Translations under genes and position numbers: made by a program
NCBI GenBank assembly: GCA_021772915.1
Contig: JAJFLB010000063.1
Span: 47,156 to 111,155 of the forward strand
DNA length: 64,000 nt
From: Gammaproteobacteria bacterium
GTDB taxonomy: Bacteria; Pseudomonadota; Gammaproteobacteria; Xanthomonadales; SZUA-36
Direction of reading: 5' to 3'
The notes under the pieces: generated by a model
The model's input: only the letters and a program-made list of their open reading frames with translations
Databases searched by the model: none
What the model was told of the DNA's origin: nothing
Shown: positions 1-8,973 of the stretch, piece after piece
Numbering within the stretch: the first letter of the stretch is position 1
How the letters are laid out: the number at the start of each line of letters is the position of its first letter

Positions 1-1896
1 GTGCTCGATGCTGCCATCGTGGTGTTGGAAAACATATTCAGACAGCGTGAGGAAGGTCGCAGTGGTGATGAGGCTTCGGAACGGGGTACATTGCAGGTGT
101 GGGGTGCGCTACTTGCCTCCACCGCCACCACGGTGGCCATCTTTATGCCGGTGGTGTTCTTGCAGGATGAGGCAGGTCAGCTGTTTGGTGACCTTGCCAT
201 TACGATCTCGGCGGCGGTTACCGCGTCCTTGCTGGTAGCAGTGACGGTATTGCCATCGGCCGCATCAAACTGGATCAAGGGCAGTGCAATTGAAGACGTG
301 CATCGTCATTGGTGGCGCTGGATTACTGACCATATCATGACCTGGACGGATACTCCCGGCCGCCGCCGCCGCTGGGTCGGAGCGTTGACCATGGTGCCAT
401 TGGTACTGGTGATACTGCTCAAACCGGCTGCCGATTACCTTCCGGAAGGCAAGCGTAATTTTATTTTTGGGTTCATGGTGGCACCGCCCGGTCTGGGTAT
501 TGAAACCGCCAAAAAAGAGGTCATGAGTGTGATTGACCAGCGTCTGGCACCCCATATCAATGGTGAACATCGATTGCAAATGGACAGTTACTTTCTCGGC
601 TCCTCACGTGGGTTTGGCACTTTTATCGGTGGGACAGCCACAGACCCGGGCGATGTGGATGAACTGATTGGGGTTTTTAATGCTGAAATACTCACTGGTT
701 TTCCCGATACATTTGCCTTTGCTGGACGCCGTGCGATTTTTGGCGGGTCGAGGGGAGGTCGACAAATTAACGTTGACCTGCACGCAGATTCCTTCGAGTC
801 ACTGATAACGGCGGGTCAGGCCGGGTTTGCCGCCATTTTGACGGCCCTGCCGGGTGCCACCGTGAGACCGCTACCCGGTCTCGAGCAGGCTGAGCCGGAA
901 TTACGCCTGATCCCGGACGACCGCCGTATTGCCGAGGTCGGTTGGAATCGTGCCCGGATGGCGACCATCATCCGCGCCATGGGTGACGGTGCTTTCATGG
1001 GTGAGTACTTTGATGGGACACGACGTTATAACGTCATTATGCGTGCTGAGGAGTGGTACTCACCGGAAGAACTGGCAGCCTTGCCGGTGGCGACGGCCGG
1101 TGGTGAGGTTCTGACCATCGGCGAGTTGGCCAGGGTTACACGTACGTCTGGCCCCTCACAAATTCGCAGGGTCGACCGCAAGCGCACGCTCACATTGCAG
1201 GTAACACCACCCGGGGCCATGGCACTGGAGGAAGCGATCAGCAAGATTGATGAACAGGTGTTGCCGGCGATCCTTGAGCAGTTACCGCAGGAGGCTTCAA
1301 TTCGGATGCGGGGCACTGCTGAGGCATTGGAGCAGGCCTTGAAGAGTATGTCGGGCAGCTTTGCGCTCGCCATTGTTATTCTGTACTTGTTGATATCTGC
1401 CTTATTCCGCTCTTTCAGGGACTCACTGCTTGTTATCATGAGTATCCCGATGGCAACCGTAGGCGGTGTCATCTCCCTGCGTCTAATGGATGTAGCACTA
1501 TTTGCAAGTGGCGGTCAGCAAATGGACCTGTTGACGATGATTGGTTTTGTCATTTTGCTGGGTCTGGTGGTGAATAACTCCATTTTGCTGGTATACCGAT
1601 CGCGGGACGCGGAACGAGAGGGAATGGCGCGCAGGGATGCGGTGGAAAGCGCGGTGAGGTTGCGCTTGCGGCCTATTCTGATGAGTACGATGACCAGCGT
1701 TTTCGGCATGCTGCCGTTGATGCTGATGCCGGGCTCTGGCACCGAGCTATATCGGGGCATGGCCACGGTTATTGTTGGCGGTATGTTGGTCAGCGCATTG
1801 TTTACACTGATTCTTTTGCCCAGCTTACTGCGTACCAACGAAACCGCTTTCCCCGCAAAGCGTACCGGATCAACCGCAACTTTGGGTCAGGCATAG
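1..1896 (+). CDS. RND efflux transporter permease, C-terminal part
   Basis: Inner-membrane proton-driven efflux permease of the AcrB/MexB-like HAE family, cut by the left edge of the window. The first codon is not a real start: the opening residues LDAAIVVLENI match the end of transmembrane helix 4, so about 60% of a roughly 1,030-residue family protein remains (631 aa). Visible are the rest of the first helix bundle, helix 7 at about residues 126-143, the second periplasmic porter/docking part, and the last helix bundle with the VVNNSILLVYR motif near residue 530. The adaptor gene follows after 4 bases, permease-first order, so the two form an efflux operon. The substrate cannot be read from the sequence, and no outer-membrane channel gene is next to it. 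Confidence 0.93.
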   Translation: MLDAAIVVLENIFRQREEGRSGDEASERGTLQVWGALLASTATTVAIFMPVVFLQDEAGQLFGDLAITISAAVTASLLVAVTVLPSAASNWIKGSAIEDVHRHWWRWITDHIMTWTDTPGRRRRWVGALTMVPLVLVILLKPAADYLPEGKRNFIFGFMVAPPGLGIETAKKEVMSVIDQRLAPHINGEHRLQMDSYFLGSSRGFGTFIGGTATDPGDVDELIGVFNAEILTGFPDTFAFAGRRAIFGGSRGGRQINVDLHADSFESLITAGQAGFAAILTALPGATVRPLPGLEQAEPELRLIPDDRRIAEVGWNRARMATIIRAMGDGAFMGEYFDGTRRYNVIMRAEEWYSPEELAALPVATAGGEVLTIGELARVTRTSGPSQIRRVDRKRTLTLQVTPPGAMALEEAISKIDEQVLPAILEQLPQEASIRMRGTAEALEQALKSMSGSFALAIVILYLLISALFRSFRDSLLVIMSIPMATVGGVISLRLMDVALFASGGQQMDLLTMIGFVILLGLVVNNSILLVYRSRDAEREGMARRDAVESAVRLRLRPILMSTMTSVFGMLPLMLMPGSGTELYRGMATVIVGGMLVSALFTLILLPSLLRTNETAFPAKRTGSTATLGQA

Positions 1897-1900
1897 GAAG

Positions 1901-2944
1901 ATGAAAAAACTAATTATTCTGCTTGGAACGGCGATATTGGTGTTCCCCATCATCGGGTTGTCCCAGGACGCCGGGCGTGCGGCTACCGTACGTGTCGCCC
2001 AGGCTTCAATACAGTCACTGGCACCAGTGATCATCGTACCCGGCACCGTGATCTCACGAAATGATGCAAAACTTGCCGCAGAAGTTGCCGGTCGTCTGAT
2101 CATGGTGGCAGAGGTGGGTACCGTGGTAGACCAGGGCGAGGCTGTGGCTTCCATTGAGGACACCCTCGTAAAGTTAAGAAAAGATGAGCAAGAAGCTGAA
2201 GTAATAAGGGCTCAAGCCAGACTGAGATATCTCGAAAGTGAGGAACGGCGCTACGTAAAGTTGGCTGATTCGAACCTGGCGGCAGCCACCAAACTGGAGG
2301 AGACACGATCAGACCGGGATGTATCCCGGGGTGATTTGCAGGTGGCAAGGTCACGCCTGGCGCAAATTGAAGTTCAGCTGGCTCGTACCAGGATTGGTGC
2401 ACCATTTGGCGGGATTGTCGTGGAACGATTGACGATGCCCGGCGAGCGTGTTGACGTCGGCGATAATGTCGTTCGCATGGTGGACCAGCAACATCTCGAG
2501 GTGATTGCCAGGGCTCCACTGGAATATTTTTCTTATCTATCAGCCGGTCAACAGCTGGAGTTGAAAGCGGGTGAGAAAATGGCGCGTGGCTCGGTCAGAA
2601 CGGTCGTCGCCGTGGGGTCTGAAAATACCCATCAATTTGAGCTCAGGCTTGATATTGAAGGTAAACGTTTTCCCGTCGGCCAGACCTTGCGGGTTTACGT
2701 CCCTACTTCTGAACTACGTGATGCATTGGTTGTACCGCGTGATGCACTTGTCTTAAGACCTAACGGAATTTCTGTTTTTGTGGTGGGAGATGATCAAACG
2801 GCGAGACAGGTTACGGTTACAACAGGTATTGGTGCGGGTGAGCAGATAGAAGTTATCGGTAATCTCGACGCTGGTGACAGGGTGGTTACAAGAGGGAACG
2901 AGCGTCTGCGCCCGGGACAGTCTGTCTCCATCAGCGGTGGATAA
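1901..2944 (+). CDS. RND efflux periplasmic adaptor (membrane fusion protein)
   Basis: Periplasmic adaptor linking the upstream RND permease to an outer-membrane channel. The 347 aa protein has an N-terminal signal sequence (about residues 1-21), a barrel-sandwich half-motif (EVAGRLIMVAEVGTVVDQGE), a Lys/Glu/Arg-rich coiled-coil hairpin at about 85-155, the second barrel-sandwich half (RIGAPFGGIVVERL), then beta-barrel and membrane-proximal domains to the C-terminus. The hairpin is short for the family. It starts 4 bases after the permease stop, which supports translational coupling. Family assignment is firm; substrate is unknown. Confidence 0.92.
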   Translation: MKKLIILLGTAILVFPIIGLSQDAGRAATVRVAQASIQSLAPVIIVPGTVISRNDAKLAAEVAGRLIMVAEVGTVVDQGEAVASIEDTLVKLRKDEQEAEVIRAQARLRYLESEERRYVKLADSNLAAATKLEETRSDRDVSRGDLQVARSRLAQIEVQLARTRIGAPFGGIVVERLTMPGERVDVGDNVVRMVDQQHLEVIARAPLEYFSYLSAGQQLELKAGEKMARGSVRTVVAVGSENTHQFELRLDIEGKRFPVGQTLRVYVPTSELRDALVVPRDALVLRPNGISVFVVGDDQTARQVTVTTGIGAGEQIEVIGNLDAGDRVVTRGNERLRPGQSVSISGG

Positions 2945-2947
2945 TCT

Positions 2948-4207
2948 TTGTCCAATCTGATCCAGCTTCGGCAGGGTGAGTGGCCACGGTTTCTGCTTGC
3001 TTTTGCTTATTTCTTTTTCCTGCTGGCCGGGTACTTCATGTTGCGCCCAATACGCGGCACGGTGGCGGCTAACTATTCCGGATCTCTGCATTTACTGTAT
3101 ACGGCCACCTTTATTTCAATGTTGCTGATAGTTCCGGTTTTTGGCCTGCTGGTGGCAAAATTCCGGCGTGGGCAATTTGTTCCCGGTATTTACCTGTTTT
3201 TCATTTCGAACCTGGTTTTTTTTGCGTTTGCATTTAAAGACGCTGAACCCGGTGATTGGGTTCAATACGGCTTTTACGTCTGGCTGAGCGTATTCAACCT
3301 GTTCGTTGTGTCTATTTTTTGGAGTTTTATGGCCGATATATTCCATCCGGATCAAGCCCAGCGTCTGTTTGGCAGCATCATGGCCGGTGGTAGCCTGGGT
3401 GCAATTTCCGGGCCTTTGCTGACCGCACAGTGGGTGGGGGAAATTGGCACCGGCGGGGTCATGACACTCGCCATATTTTGCCTGCTGCTGGCGACCACTC
3501 TGGCTATTACGCTGGGACGCTTCGAACGCAATCAAAGTCAGGACCAACCCACCAGGGTTATTGGTGGCAGTATCTGGGAAGGTGCCGTCCATGTCTTCAA
3601 ATCCAGGTACATGCTACTGATTTGCCTGTTGATGTTAAGCCACAATCTGACCTCCACTTTTTTGTACAACGGGCTGGCGGTGCTGGTCGATCAGAATATT
3701 ATCGGTTTTGCTGAGCGCACCCGCTTTTTCAGTCACGTCGATCTTGCGGTGCAGGTGTTGGCGTTTTTGTTCCAGTTTCTGATTACCTCACGGCTGGTTA
3801 TTTATCTTGGGATGTCGCGAACTGCAATCCTGCCTCCCATCCTGTTGGCAGCGGGCTTTACCCTGCTGGGTAGTTCACTGGGGCTGGTGCTATTCGCTGC
3901 TGTACAAGTTGCGCAACGGGCACTGAATTACGGTCTGCTGGGACCGGTCAAGGAAATGCTGTTTACCGTTGTCGGGCGAGAGACCAAGTACAAAAGTAAG
4001 AACTTTATCGACACTGTGGTTTACCGCGGCAGTGACGTCACGGCCAGTTGGCTGTTCAAGGGAATGTTGAGTGCAGGGCTTTCAATCAGTCAGATTGCCT
4101 GGGTTTATATTCCGATCCTGGCTATCTGGGGTGTCGGCGCCTGGCACCTCGGCAAGGCGTATACAGGTTTGAAGCTTCAGTTCAAACCTCCGACCGTCAA
4201 TGATTGA
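2948..4207 (+). CDS. MFS / NTP-NDP exchange-like membrane transporter
   Basis: Polytopic inner-membrane carrier of 419 aa with about 12 predicted hydrophobic segments. The N-terminal FFLLAGYFMLRPIRGTVA and the following IFWSFMADIFHPDQAQRLFG segment are typical of bacterial proteins annotated as NTP/NDP exchange or Npt1/Npt2-like MFS transporters, although free-living members have no proven nucleotide exchange activity. The only start that uses the full first helix is a TTG at 2948, three bases after the efflux adaptor stop, so it is probably the third gene of that operon. The substrate is unknown; the nucleotide-carrier label should be read as family similarity only. Confidence 0.8.
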   Translation: MSNLIQLRQGEWPRFLLAFAYFFFLLAGYFMLRPIRGTVAANYSGSLHLLYTATFISMLLIVPVFGLLVAKFRRGQFVPGIYLFFISNLVFFAFAFKDAEPGDWVQYGFYVWLSVFNLFVVSIFWSFMADIFHPDQAQRLFGSIMAGGSLGAISGPLLTAQWVGEIGTGGVMTLAIFCLLLATTLAITLGRFERNQSQDQPTRVIGGSIWEGAVHVFKSRYMLLICLLMLSHNLTSTFLYNGLAVLVDQNIIGFAERTRFFSHVDLAVQVLAFLFQFLITSRLVIYLGMSRTAILPPILLAAGFTLLGSSLGLVLFAAVQVAQRALNYGLLGPVKEMLFTVVGRETKYKSKNFIDTVVYRGSDVTASWLFKGMLSAGLSISQIAWVYIPILAIWGVGAWHLGKAYTGLKLQFKPPTVND

Positions 4208-4213
4208 ACAAAA

Positions 4214-4783
4214 ATGACCAAGCGTCTCCACCTAACCAACCAGAAAGACTGGCGCTTATGGCTTAAAGATAACCACCTCAAAGAACAGGCTGTTTGGCTA
4301 ATTTACTACAAAAAGCACACGGGAAAGCGGCGGATTCCGTATGACCAAGCAGTGGAGGAGGCGCTATGTTTTGGGTGGATTGACAGTATCGTCAAGAGGA
4401 TTGACGACGCCAGGTACATGCAAAAATTTACCCCGCGGAAGAAAAAAAGCAAGTGGTCTGCTCTGAACAAGCGGCGGGTCGCGAAATTGATCCGCAGTCG
4501 GAAAATGAGGAAGGCTGGTTTAGAGAAAATTGAAGTTGCCAAAATTAGCGGGGTCTGGGATGAAATTAAACCATCAGCGCGGGTATTTGGTATACCTGCC
4601 GAGCTAGGGGAAGCACTACACTTAAATGAGGACGCCAGGGAATTGTTTGCAAGTCTGGCCCCTTCATACAGGAATCAATTTGCTGGCTGGGTAGCAAGTG
4701 CAAAGAAAGAAGTGACCAGGCAAAGACGGGTGAAAGAGGTAATGCGCCTTCTGGCCGCGAAGCAAAAACTCGGTATGAAATGA
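4214..4783 (+). CDS. YdeI/OmpD-associated family protein
   Basis: Cytoplasmic 189 aa protein of the YdeI family (also called bacteriocin-protection or OmdA-like). Family features seen are the N-terminal W-x-x-WL segment, the core motif EEALCFGWIDSIVKRID at about residues 48-64, the basic stretch KFTPRKKKSKWSALNKRR, and a C-terminal helical part ending in a short Arg/Lys-rich tail. The biochemical function of the family is not established; E. coli YdeI has been linked to antimicrobial-peptide and stress tolerance. It follows the transporter by 6 bases and its stop overlaps the first possible start of the next ORF, so it may belong to the same transcript. Confidence 0.85.
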   Translation: MTKRLHLTNQKDWRLWLKDNHLKEQAVWLIYYKKHTGKRRIPYDQAVEEALCFGWIDSIVKRIDDARYMQKFTPRKKKSKWSALNKRRVAKLIRSRKMRKAGLEKIEVAKISGVWDEIKPSARVFGIPAELGEALHLNEDARELFASLAPSYRNQFAGWVASAKKEVTRQRRVKEVMRLLAAKQKLGMK

Positions 4784-4830
4784 AATCCGCCAGTATTATG
4801 GGTAAATTGTTTTGCAAACCGACGGGTGTT

Positions 4831-5769
4831 ATGAATTTGGCATTGTTTAGATGGGCGCTGGTGTCAGTCCTGTTTGCTGCTGTCAGTTCTTCCGCTTTTG
4901 CCGCGGACGAGGATCCCTATCTCTATATATTGGGTGTTACCCAGGATGCCGGGTATCCGCAGGCGGGCAATTATGCAGCACACTCCATGCCGGGTTGGAA
5001 GGACCCTGTTCTTAGACGGGGTTCAGCATCACTTGGGCTAATTGACCCCGAGTTCAAAAAAAAGTACATGTTTGATGCTACACCGAACTTTCCGGCGCAG
5101 CTTTTCGATCTCGAGACGGAAGCACCCGGCGAGCGCTACGAGTTTGCTGGGATTTTCCTTACCCATGCTCATATTGGCCATTATGCAGGACTCATGTTCC
5201 TGGGTCATGAAGCCATGGGCGCATCACATGTTCCTGTGTATGTCATGCCGAGAATGAGGCAGTTCCTGAACACAAATGGGCCCTGGAGTCAGTTGGTTAA
5301 TTACAAGAATATCTCTCTCGAACCATTGCAAAATGGCGCACCAAGAACGTTAGGCCGTCTCAAAGTGACGCCGTTTCTGGTTCCCCACAGAGATGAATAT
5401 TCTGAAACCGTAGGATATCGCATTGATGGCCCCAACAAATCAGCGATATTTATCCCTGATATTGACAAGTGGTCCGACTGGCAGACCGATCTGTCTGACC
5501 TGGTGAAAGCCGTAGATTTCGCTTTGATTGATGCCACATTTTTTGCACCAGGAGAGTTGCCAGGGCGTGACATGTCGAAGATTCTGCATCCATTTGTCAC
5601 TGAGAGCATGGATAGCCTCAATAAACTCTCTCACAAAGATCGAAATAAAGTGTGGTTTATTCATATGAATCACACCAACCCATTGCTGAATTCAAATAGC
5701 AAGGAGAGCCAACGGGTTCGGTCGGAGGGTTTTAATATTGCAACGGAAGGCAAGCGGCTGGATTTGTAA
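4831..5769 (+). CDS. Exported metallo-beta-lactamase-fold hydrolase (PqqB-like)
   Basis: Predicted periplasmic hydrolase of 312 aa with a metallo-beta-lactamase fold. The ATG at 4831 gives a clean signal peptide ending SSSAFA-A; an in-frame ATG at 4780 would add 17 residues and overlap the upstream stop, but hides the signal sequence. The metal motif is altered: the family HxHxDH appears as THAHIGHYAGL, keeping three His but lacking the Asp. Later metal ligands may be VPHRDEYSE, PDIDKW and the C-terminal IHMNHTNP. The start YILGVTQDAGYPQ resembles PqqB-like proteins, but no pqq genes are nearby, so a role in PQQ synthesis is not supported. The missing Asp could mean a single-metal or altered active site. 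Confidence 0.82.
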   Translation: MNLALFRWALVSVLFAAVSSSAFAADEDPYLYILGVTQDAGYPQAGNYAAHSMPGWKDPVLRRGSASLGLIDPEFKKKYMFDATPNFPAQLFDLETEAPGERYEFAGIFLTHAHIGHYAGLMFLGHEAMGASHVPVYVMPRMRQFLNTNGPWSQLVNYKNISLEPLQNGAPRTLGRLKVTPFLVPHRDEYSETVGYRIDGPNKSAIFIPDIDKWSDWQTDLSDLVKAVDFALIDATFFAPGELPGRDMSKILHPFVTESMDSLNKLSHKDRNKVWFIHMNHTNPLLNSNSKESQRVRSEGFNIATEGKRLDL

Positions 5770-5823
5770 GGAACAGCCCATCGCCAAGGTGGCATTGTGT
5801 GTGGTCGAATACAGGAGAGATGA

Positions 5824-6306
5824 ATGCCCGGTTTAGAAATTCGTAATGCGACGATTGAAGATTCAGCCCTGATTCTCCACTTCGTCACTGAGCTTGCCAT
5901 TTATGAAAAAGAAGAAGCAGCTGTGGTCGCTACAAAGTCTGACATTGAAAAGTCGATTTTTGGTAGTGATTCAACAACCCACGCCATCATTTGTGCTTTA
6001 GACGGAGAGCCTGTTGGTCTTGCGGTCTACTTTTTTAATTACTCAACCTGGCTCGGTAAGCATGGTCTTTACCTTGAAGATTTGTACGTTTCCCGCGAAC
6101 ACAGAAACGCCGGTGCGGGTAAGGCGTTGCTAAGGCACCTCGCAAACATTGCACTTTCCAGGGATTGTGGCCGCTTTGAGTGGAATGTACTTGATTGGAA
6201 CGAACTCGCGATACGGTTCTATACGTCGATTGGCGCGAAGCCACAAGATGGATGGGTCGGATACCGACTGTCCGGGAAGGCCCTTGTGGAGTTTGCCAAC
6301 AGCTGA
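5824..6306 (+). CDS. GNAT family N-acetyltransferase
   Basis: Cytosolic acetyl-CoA-dependent N-acetyltransferase of 160 aa. It carries the complete GNAT core: an N-terminal strand-helix unit, the LYLEDLYVSREHRNAGAGKA segment with the acetyl-CoA pyrophosphate-binding R-x-x-G/A loop (about residues 79-100), and the final WNVLDWNELAIRFYTSIGA strand-helix. The pattern of LEDLYV followed by NVLDWN-x-x-AIxFY is that of diamine (spermidine/spermine-type) acetyltransferase relatives, so a polyamine or amino-acid amine is a reasonable but unproven acceptor. The gene is convergent with the ABC ATPase at 6346 with a 39-base gap. Confidence 0.88.
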   Translation: MPGLEIRNATIEDSALILHFVTELAIYEKEEAAVVATKSDIEKSIFGSDSTTHAIICALDGEPVGLAVYFFNYSTWLGKHGLYLEDLYVSREHRNAGAGKALLRHLANIALSRDCGRFEWNVLDWNELAIRFYTSIGAKPQDGWVGYRLSGKALVEFANS

Positions 6307-6345
6307 CTGCACGTGGATTAACTGGCAGAAACGCTGCATCGGGAC

Positions 6346-7116
6346 TCAATCCCCGGGCAAGAACCGCCAGCCGGTAGAGGTCTGCACGGGTTCAACCGGG
6401 CACTCGTACAGCTTTTCGAGCTGGTCCTGGTTGAGCAGCTCGTCAGCCGTTCCTGCCTGCCAAACGCCGTTCCCGAACAGCATCAGGATGTGACTGCAAT
6501 AACGGGCTGCAAGGTTCACGTCGTGCAGGGCTGTCAAAGCGCTGCGGCGTGTCTCGCGGACCTGTTGCTCGACCCGGTCCATGATATGGATCTGGTGTTT
6601 CATATCGAGGTGGTTGGTGGGCTCATCGAGGAGCAGAATCCGGGGCTCCTGTACTATCAATGAAGCAAAAGCCAGACGCCTCGCTTCACCCCCTGAGAGA
6701 CCGGTGACACTGCGAGATTCAAACCCCTCCAGATCGACTTCGCGAATGGCTTCCAGGGCTTTTTGCCGGTCCTTGATGCCTTCCCGCTGCCAGTGGCCAA
6801 GATGTGGGTGGCGTCCGGTAAGCGCGGTCTCCAGCACACTTGAGTCGAACACGTAGGCGGTGTGCTGTTGTAACATGCCAAGCAGACGTGCAATGGCTCG
6901 ACGTGGCAGTTTGTCTATTGCACGTCGTCCCAGCACGATCTTTCCGGCGTCAGGCGTAGTTAACCCTGCCATACACTTGAGCAAGGTCGTTTTGCCAATA
7001 CCGTTGGGACCCAGCAGACCCCAAAATTGTCCGGGCGCAAGATCAAGGTCCAACCCACTGACGATGCATTTGCCTGCAATACTGACGTCCAGTGACTTGC
7101 AAACGAGATTCGTCAC
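6346..7116 (-). CDS. ABC transporter ATPase, iron-chelate/cobalamin type
   Basis: ATP-binding subunit (256 aa) of a type II ABC importer of the FecE/BtuD group. Seen in order are Walker A GPNGIGKTT (about residues 37-45), Q-loop (MLQQHTAYVF), signature LSGGEARRLAFA, Walker B RILLLDEPTNHLDM and the switch His in ALHDVNLA. It uses a GTG start at 7116 directly abutting the stop of the permease gene, so the two are one operon. Substrate could be ferric siderophore, haem or cobalamin; no periplasmic binding protein gene is present beside it. The nearby Fur-controlled iron genes favour iron, but this is inference. Confidence 0.92.
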   Translation of the reverse strand: MTNLVCKSLDVSIAGKCIVSGLDLDLAPGQFWGLLGPNGIGKTTLLKCMAGLTTPDAGKIVLGRRAIDKLPRRAIARLLGMLQQHTAYVFDSSVLETALTGRHPHLGHWQREGIKDRQKALEAIREVDLEGFESRSVTGLSGGEARRLAFASLIVQEPRILLLDEPTNHLDMKHQIHIMDRVEQQVRETRRSALTALHDVNLAARYCSHILMLFGNGVWQAGTADELLNQDQLEKLYECPVEPVQTSTGWRFLPGD

Positions 7117-8103
7117 CTAAATACCCTTTAGCCTGGCGCGATTTAGCAATAGCAGGAAGAGTGGCACACCCAACAGTGCGGTAATCACCCCTACCGGCAA
7201 CTGTTGAGGGCTCAACAATGTGCGTGCCAGTGTGTCCGACATCACCAGGAACAGCCCGCCAAACAACATTGCCGCGGGGATGAGAATACGGTGGTCCGAG
7301 CCTACCAGTAAGCGCATCAGGTGAGGGACTATCAGTCCCACGAAGCCCACACTGCCGGCGATTGAAACAGCCGTGGCAGTGAGCACCGAGGCAAGCAGAT
7401 AGATCAGCCAAAGCAAGTGACGGGTGGGTTCACCCAGAAGTCGCGCGGTAGTTTCACCCATGGCCAGCACGTTCAGGCTGCGCGCCAGACCCAGTGTCAG
7501 GATGAAGCTTGCGGCCAGGACTATCAGAGACCAGACAGGCAGTGTGGCGTAACTCAGGTCGCCCATCAACCAGAACAGCATGCCGCGCAAACTATTGTCC
7601 GGACTCAGGGAAAGCACCAGGCTGATAAGGGCGGCCCAACCTGAAGCTGTCACCACGCCGGTTAGCAGCAGCCTCGTCCCGCTCCAGGGCCCGGTTCCGC
7701 GGGCAAGACCAAACACCATCAGCACGGAAATCAGTGCCCCCAGCAGTGCCAGCCAGGGCAGGAAATTCACCGCCACACCGAAGGCCATTCCCAGCAGGGA
7801 AACAAACGCTGCACCGCCGGACACCCCAAGCACATAGGGGTCCGCCAATGGGTTGCGTAACAGCACCTGCATCAAACAACCGGATATGGCCAGCAATGAA
7901 CCGACCGCCCAGGCGGCCAGTGCACGTGGTAATCGCAGACGCCAGACCAGTTCACCGTAGGTGCTGCCGGAGTCCTGCATGGCAGCCAGCCATTCATGCC
8001 AGGCCATCGATACCGAGCCTGTTGCACTGGCAAAAAATATACTGCCAATTGAAAGTAGCATCAGTAACAACAGCAACGATCGGCGCAATCGTGTTGGAAT
8101 CAT
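7117..8103 (-). CDS. FecCD/BtuC family ABC permease
   Basis: Inner-membrane permease of 328 aa with about ten transmembrane helices, partner of the ATPase encoded directly downstream. Family marks are WRLPRALAAWAVGSLLAISGCLMQVLLRNPLADPYVLG-type sequence at about residues 55-95 (conserved in all FecCD/BtuC proteins), and SVGFVGLIVPHLMRLLVG near residue 255, the coupling helix that docks into the ATPase. The ATG at 8103 was preferred over an upstream in-frame start at 8139 because it gives the usual short basic N-terminus before helix 1. Without a binding protein gene, the solute (ferric chelate, haem or corrinoid) cannot be assigned. Confidence 0.92.
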   Translation of the reverse strand: MIPTRLRRSLLLLLMLLSIGSIFFASATGSVSMAWHEWLAAMQDSGSTYGELVWRLRLPRALAAWAVGSLLAISGCLMQVLLRNPLADPYVLGVSGGAAFVSLLGMAFGVAVNFLPWLALLGALISVLMVFGLARGTGPWSGTRLLLTGVVTASGWAALISLVLSLSPDNSLRGMLFWLMGDLSYATLPVWSLIVLAASFILTLGLARSLNVLAMGETTARLLGEPTRHLLWLIYLLASVLTATAVSIAGSVGFVGLIVPHLMRLLVGSDHRILIPAAMLFGGLFLVMSDTLARTLLSPQQLPVGVITALLGVPLFLLLLNRARLKGI

Positions 8104-8226
8104 TTTGCAGGATTGATTAACATGGCAGTACCAGTACACCAGTTCGGCTTTTTGTTAGTCTAACTTTAAAGTTATCTCAGGTGTTTCACCAGCCATGGAT
8201 GTTAATAATAAAAGAATAAGGCGCTT

Positions 8227-8721
8227 ATGATCGACCCGGATGGATTCAGACCTAATGTTGCCATGGTAATCATGAACCGGGATGGCATGGTTTTTTGGGC
8301 GCAGCGTACAAGTAGTGACGGCTGGCAGTTTCCGCAAGGTGGAATTAATTCTGATGAAGTCCCGCGTGAGGCGATGTATCGGGAATTGTACGAAGAAACC
8401 GGACTGCAATCCGGGCAAGTCGACGTATTGGGTGCCACACCAGGCTGGCTGCGTTACCAGTTGCCCCGGCGATTCCAACGATCACAAAGCAAGCCGTTGT
8501 GCATCGGACAAAAGCAGGTCTGGTTTCTACTGAAGTTACGTGAAGATAACGTGCAATTTAATTTCGAACTAACCAGTGAACCTGAATTCAAGGACTTTCG
8601 CTGGGTTAATTTCTGGTATCCCGCAGATAATGTCATTCGTTTCAAGCGCCGCGTGTACCGACAGGCCCTGACCTTGCTAGAGCCCATGGTGTATAAGAGT
8701 TCCGAATCTGCGCCTAATTGA
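8227..8721 (+). CDS. rppH: RNA pyrophosphohydrolase
   Basis: Nudix hydrolase that removes pyrophosphate from the 5' triphosphate end of mRNA and so starts RNase E-dependent decay. The 164 aa protein begins with the RppH hallmark [14 protein letters not shown] and contains the Nudix box GG-x5-E-x7-REL-x-EE-x-GL at about residues 37-59 ([14 protein letters not shown]). The [16 protein letters not shown] and [13 protein letters not shown] segments are also conserved. It is transcribed divergently from the ABC importer; its stop codon TGA overlaps the -35 hexamer of the bfd promoter. Confidence 0.95.
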   Translation: MIDPDGFRPNVAMVIMNRDGMVFWAQRTSSDGWQFPQGGINSDEVPREAMYRELYEETGLQSGQVDVLGATPGWLRYQLPRRFQRSQSKPLCIGQKQVWFLLKLREDNVQFNFELTSEPEFKDFRWVNFWYPADNVIRFKRRVYRQALTLLEPMVYKSSESAPN

Positions 8722-8747
8722 CAATCATTCTCATTTGCATTTAGAAT
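8718..8747 (+). promoter_or_regulatory. bfd promoter with overlapping Fur box
   Basis: A perfect -35 TTGACA (8718-8723) and a near-consensus -10 TAGAAT (8742-8747) are separated by 18 bases. Over the same bases lies GACAATCATTCTC (8720-8732), which matches 11 of 13 positions of the second part of the 19-bp Fur consensus (GATAATCATTATC). Fur bound here would occlude the -35 and spacer, giving iron-repressed transcription of bfd, the arrangement known in other proteobacteria. The overlap with the end of rppH means the promoter begins inside that gene's stop codon. Confidence 0.7.
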
Positions 8748-8769
8748 GTTTTCCGCACTTTAGGAAAAC

Positions 8770-8973
8770 ATGATGTACATTTGTATTTGCAATGCAGTAA
8801 CCGAAGCAGATATCCGCAATGCGGCGGCCGAAGGTGTACGTAATTTGAAACAACTGACCCGGTTAAATGGTTGTGGCAGCACCTGCGGGTGTTGCAAAGA
8901 GCCGGCAGCTGAAGTCCTCGTGCAGGCGGTAGCGGAAGAGCAGGCAATACAAAACATGATCCCCGTCATGTAG
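8770..8973 (+). CDS. bfd: Bacterioferritin-associated ferredoxin
   Basis: Small [2Fe-2S] protein (67 aa) that reduces ferric iron stored in bacterioferritin so it can be released. The four cluster cysteines are in the family spacing: CIC at residues 5 and 7, and GCGSTCGCC with the remaining ligands near 37-41. Two in-frame ATGs open the ORF (8770 and 8773); the second gives the usual MYICICNAVT start. It lies under a Fur-box promoter and upstream of bfr. The stop TAG is also the first three bases of a REP element. Confidence 0.94.
   Translation: MMYICICNAVTEADIRNAAAEGVRNLKQLTRLNGCGSTCGCCKEPAAEVLVQAVAEEQAIQNMIPVM

Noticed and set aside
8104..8226. Cobalamin riboswitch before the BtuC/FecC-like permease
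   Set aside because: No B12-box-like conserved sequence is visible and the leader is too short for the full riboswitch.
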